In this document: piece by piece, positions 60,536 to 64,000 of the stretch
How positions within the stretch are numbered: the stretch's first letter is position 1
Layout: the number at the start of each line of letters is the position of its first letter
Assembly (NCBI GenBank): GCA_008638375.1
Contig: CM018041.1
Coordinates: 1,798,001 to 1,862,000, forward strand
Reading direction: 5' to 3'
DNA: 64,000 nt
Origin: Nyssa sinensis
Lineage: Eukaryota; Streptophyta; Magnoliopsida; Cornales; Nyssaceae
Program-made: the position numbers and the translations under genes
Notes under the pieces: generated by a model
Told to the model about the DNA's origin: nothing
The model's input: only the letters and a program-made list of their open reading frames with translations
The model's database searches: none

Positions 60536-61769
60536 ATAACAACACATTACACTGCCATTTTCCAATCCATCAATTCATGTTATATATACAAACTAAAAAA
60601 TAGTTTACAAGCTTAATTTATAAATTGGTTTCACATAATAAATGATTTGTATTTTAGTATCTTGACTTCAAATTTAATCTAAACGTCACATTCACATTCA
60701 TTTGAAAAAATAAATAGAAGCTTTTTAATTTCCATATCTTTGTTCTAAAGAAATTTAGAAATATGATAACTATTAAATTGAGTAGTAACTTTAAAAAGTT
60801 CAACCACTCTACATTATAATTTATTTTTAAAAATTAATTAATTATTACCAAATTTACGAACTATCATATAAATAATAAATAAAGAGATAAAAAAATTTGA
60901 GCAATAATAAATACACTTTAAATAAGGATATTTTACACTCTACACTCATTCTTCTGTTTACAAAATTGGAGTACATAAAAATTAAAGTGGAGTGTATTTA
61001 GAATCATCCTAAAGATTTTATTAATTACTAATCTTTTTATATTATTATTAACTAAAAAAATATTCTTTACATATATATGATTTTTGGTACAACAAAATAT
61101 TTTATATATAATTTTTGAATGGCATTTTAATTTTTCTATAAGAAATATATATATATATATATATAATGTTCTATTTATGGCCTTAATAACTCTTCGTAAT
61201 TAAAAAATTACTTGAAAAAATATTGTTAATAATTCAAAAAATAGATGAAATTGTGAATAAAAAATAAATATATGTAAAAAATATAAAAATAAGGACTTCC
61301 ATTATACAATTATTTATTATAATTTGAGAATCTTGAAAAAAAATATAAAAAATATTCACAATATTTAAATTTAATTAGTGACTTTTTAAAAATATTTATA
61401 AGAGATGCAAAATTTGTTTTTTAAAAGAAAAGTCAATTTTTTTTTCAAAAAAAAAAAAAAAAAAAAAGCCCGGATAATTTTGTTCCTACTCGGCTTGTTG
61501 CGTTTATAATTTTTGGGACGTTGCGAGGACGGTCGAAAAAGGCCTACTACCGAAAACGGACGATCCGAAGGACACCTCTGTTATTCCAAACCTCTTTTCT
61601 CTCTCTATAATTCTTTCTTTCTTCCTTTCTCTCTCTCTATATATATCTTTCCATCTGCTGAATAAGTAAAATAATACTGTAGAGAAAGAAAAGTTCGTGC
61701 TCCATTTTGCCCTCTTCTTCTCTTTGTTATTTCTTTTATATTATAGATCTGGTGTTTTGTCTTTGATCA

Positions 61770-61784
61770 ATGGACAAGATTTAG
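61770..61784 (+). other. Four-codon upstream ORF in the CID leader
   Basis: ATG-GAC-AAG-ATT-TAG (M-D-K-I-stop) about 130 bp upstream of the main start in genomic sequence. It ends about ten bases before a probable leader-intron donor (CCAG|GTACGA, about 61795), so it should be in the mature mRNA if transcription starts upstream. Confidence 0.45.
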
Positions 61785-61916
61785 GCTAACCAGGTACGAT
61801 TTTTCTTAGAAATGTAATTTTTTTTAAGGTGAATTTTCTGTTTGATTGATCGGAAAAACAATTTGTCAGAACGAAAATCGAAGAAATAAAAATTTCTCTC
61901 TGTTGGAGGTGCAATC

Positions 61917-63801
61917 ATGGCGGTTGTTGAGAATGCTGGGATGAACGCCGTCTCTTCGAATCGTACTGATTCGCGTGTGTCGAATGATTTCGATCAATCG
62001 AAGCCGAATCGTATGGCGACACAACAGAACAACGGTAACCCTATGTTGCTGTCAAATGATCAGAATTTTCACGTGATCGTTCACCAGCAGCAGCAGCAAC
62101 AAGAGAGGATAACACCACAGACGACGATGACTACTGTTCAAACGAACGGTAGTGTTAATCATGAGACTCAAATGGCTCTCATTCAGCATAACATAGGCAG
62201 CAATGGTGTCCAGAATCATCAGATGGTGCCAAATCATCAGCGCACCAACGGAGTTGAGACGCAAAGAAACGGAGACGATGGCGGTGAGGGTTTTAAGCGC
62301 GAGATGAGGGATTTGGAGGAAATGTTGTCTAAGTTGAACCCTATGGCGGAAGAATTTGTACCGCCTTCACTCGCAAACCATAGACCAATACCGTCCTCGG
62401 AGTCAGACTTCGGTTATACTAACAATTTTGAAATGCACACTGACTTTGGCATTGGCAATCCAAATACTGGTAGACGTGTATGTATGATCATTCGTCTTTT
62501 CCTTTACTTTCTTGTCCGTTTATTTGTTACATTTATTTTTTCTTATGGTTTTAGTTTTTAACTCCATGTTCAGAAGAAGAATAACTATAGTAATGGGAAG
62601 CGAAGAATGAATGGCCGAACCAGTATGGCGCAGAGAGAAGAGAGAATTAGGAGGACCGTGTATGTATCTGACATCGACCATCAGGTAAAGAGTTGTTATG
62701 GCATTTTTTTTTATTTTCTTTTTTTTTTTTTGTGACAAGTAAAGAGTTGTCATGGCTTGTGGGTTGTCTCTTTTTTTTTTTTTTTTTTCCCGGGAGATTG
62801 GGGTGAGACGGGTTCTGTTTGTTTGGTTTTTGTAGTTCGTTGGTTGTGAATCAATCTGACTAACATTTGTTTTCGTTTCTGTTTCAATTTAGGTTACTGA
62901 AGAGCAACTTGCGGCTCTTTTTATTAATTGTGGACAGGTGACTTCTTTTAATAATATTGATACGCCCTTTTATTTTTTTTGCTGGAGGTCTATCTTTCTG
63001 AATAATTTTCTGGACTTTTGTGCCGAAGGTTGTTGACTGTCGTGTTTGTGGTGACCCTAATTCTGTTCTGCGTTTTGCCTTTATTGAGTTTACTGATGAG
63101 GGTATGTTACCTACCTTTCCTCTGATATATATATGTTTGATTGTTAATGGTATTACATTGAGTTGTCTGTTCTATGTTTGCAGAAGGTGCAAGGAATGCT
63201 TTGAGCCTGGCTGGGACTATGCTTGGATATTACCCAGTTAGAGTGCTGCCTTCAAAAACTGCAATTGCACCTGTTAATCCCACATTTTTGCCACGGGTGA
63301 GAAGCTTCTTTATTATGTCAATATTACTTGTAGCATGCATCATTCATATCCTCAATCAGTCTTGGAAACTGAATGCATCGGAGTCATGCTAAAGCACATT
63401 TTTTGCTTAGTACTTGAAAACTGATTGGTGTTATGGTCTCTAGTCTGAAGATGAACGGGAGATGTGTGCAAGAACTATTTATTGTACTAACATTGATAAG
63501 AAGGTAAATTTGGAATATACCCATTATTTTTTGTATGTTATTAAAGACTTTGACTAGGAAATCTGTTTATGATTTGTATTTTTATTTGATGCAGGTTACT
63601 ATAGCAGACGTCAAACTCTTTTTTGAATCCTTCTGTGGAGAGGTTTGTAGCTGCTTATGTGACAAAACACAAACCTGACTGTGCTGCTTCTTGAATTGCT
63701 AATCATATTCTGTGGAACAACTTGTGCCACAGGTTCAGCGCTTGAGGTTGCTCGGGGACTATCATCATTCCACTCGTATTGCTTTTGTTGAATTTGTAAT
63801 G
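61917..63801 (+). CDS. CID8-13-type RNA-binding protein (PAM2 motif plus RRMs), 5' part (runs off right edge)
   Basis: Eight exons in frame: 61917-62477, 62574-62684, 62893-62937, 63029-63101, 63184-63296, 63444-63503, 63595-63642, 63733-63801. The first exon codes a disordered Asn/Gln-rich region with a six-Gln run at about 57-62 and the PAM2 motif SKLNPMAEEFVPPS at about 138-151. A basic segment NGKRRMNGRT follows, then RRM1 (RRTVYVSDIDHQVTEEQLAA, RFAFIEFTDE, YYPVRVLPSKTAI). RRM2 then starts (ARTIYCTNIDKKVTIADVKL, STRIAFVEFVM). PAM2 binds the C-terminal MLLE domain of poly(A)-binding protein. These CTC-interacting-domain proteins probably act on mRNA in the cytosol or nucleus. The C-terminal end of RRM2 lies beyond the window. 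Confidence 0.93.
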
Positions 63802-64000
63802 GTAATTATCACCAGCTTGTCACTCAGTACAACTTGAATGGTTTCTTTCCTCATCATTCATCATGTCTTGCTCTAATTATTCAATACGAAGCTTGTTCTG
63901 ATTTTTATCGTAAATTATTCTTCTGAAATTTGTAAATGGGATAAAGTTAGGAATTGGAAAGTGTTTCTAGAATCTAGTGAAATAGTCAGGACTCGGGTGG
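63802..64000 (+). other. Intron of the CID gene at the right edge
   Basis: Starts with donor GTAATT after FVEFVM. No exon seen before the window ends. Confidence 0.65.

Larger units (their letters stand above)
57288..61916. other. Gene-poor intergenic region between the TFIIIC and CID genes
   Basis: 4.6 kb of AT-rich DNA with a hAT-type element at 59783-60535 and AT microsatellites near 59098 and 61147. A 23-base A run starts at 61448. I found no gene before the CID leader, which begins at about 61650 after a CT-rich and TATATATAT stretch (61602-61646). Confidence 0.6.

Noticed and set aside
1..64000. CRISPR arrays, operons, phage or bacterial defence genes
   Set aside because: None seen. 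Gene structure, introns and families are those of a plant nuclear chromosome.

Overview
This window is nuclear DNA from a flowering plant, most likely a eudicot. It is AT-rich, its genes are split by many GT-AG introns, and it carries microsatellites, short non-autonomous transposons and plant-only genes: a clock pseudo-response regulator, a plastid ribosome hibernation factor, granule-bound starch synthase and an SR30/SR34-type splicing factor. I cannot name the species. Exon borders below were set by hand from frame, splice dinucleotides and recalled family sequence. No search was run.

Layout. (1) 1-3053, minus: 5' part of a PRR5-type clock gene running off the left edge, with Evening Elements and a G-box upstream. 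(2) 5434-8558, plus, divergent from it: PSRP1/pY plastid ribosome hibernation factor, carrying two apparent frameshifts. (3) 9890-14762, minus: uncharacterised plant nuclear-type protein in three exons with a 3.75 kb intron. (4) 16615-20633, plus: membrane-anchored START lipid-binding protein; intron 4 holds a 374 bp hAT-type MITE with a perfect 8 bp target duplication. (5) 21447-25605, minus: three small genes whose proteins share a C-terminal motif of the form AP-x-x-DG-x-x-CFET; the third is frameshifted. (6) 27665-30855, plus: granule-bound starch synthase (GBSSI), with a stop codon and a lost donor at the end of exon 5. (7) 31150-37225: an inverted duplication carrying two head-to-head copies of ribosomal stalk protein P1, each intact. 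(8) 38427-42997, minus: SR30/SR34-type splicing factor with one extra base in a glycine-coding homopolymer. (9) 47287-57287, plus: a 16-exon, 925-residue TFIIIC90-like subunit, fully open. (10) 57288-61900: gene-poor DNA with a 753 bp CCGGTT-rich hAT-type element with a perfect 8 bp target duplication. (11) 61917-right edge, plus: CID8-13-type PABC-interacting RNA-binding protein (PAM2 plus RRMs), truncated by the window.

The genes are mostly unrelated housekeeping and regulatory loci, as expected of a plant chromosome arm; there is no operon-like system. Loose functional links exist: PRR5 and PSRP1 share a divergent promoter region with light/clock-type motifs, and GBSSI has three G-box cores upstream. 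Five single-base or few-base lesions in otherwise well-conserved genes are either true gene decay or residual consensus errors; this should be settled before any of them is called a pseudogene. The observations most worth following are the CFET-motif gene cluster, the P1 inverted duplication, the GBSSI exon 5 lesion with its possible rescue splice site, and the clock-motif cluster upstream of PRR5.
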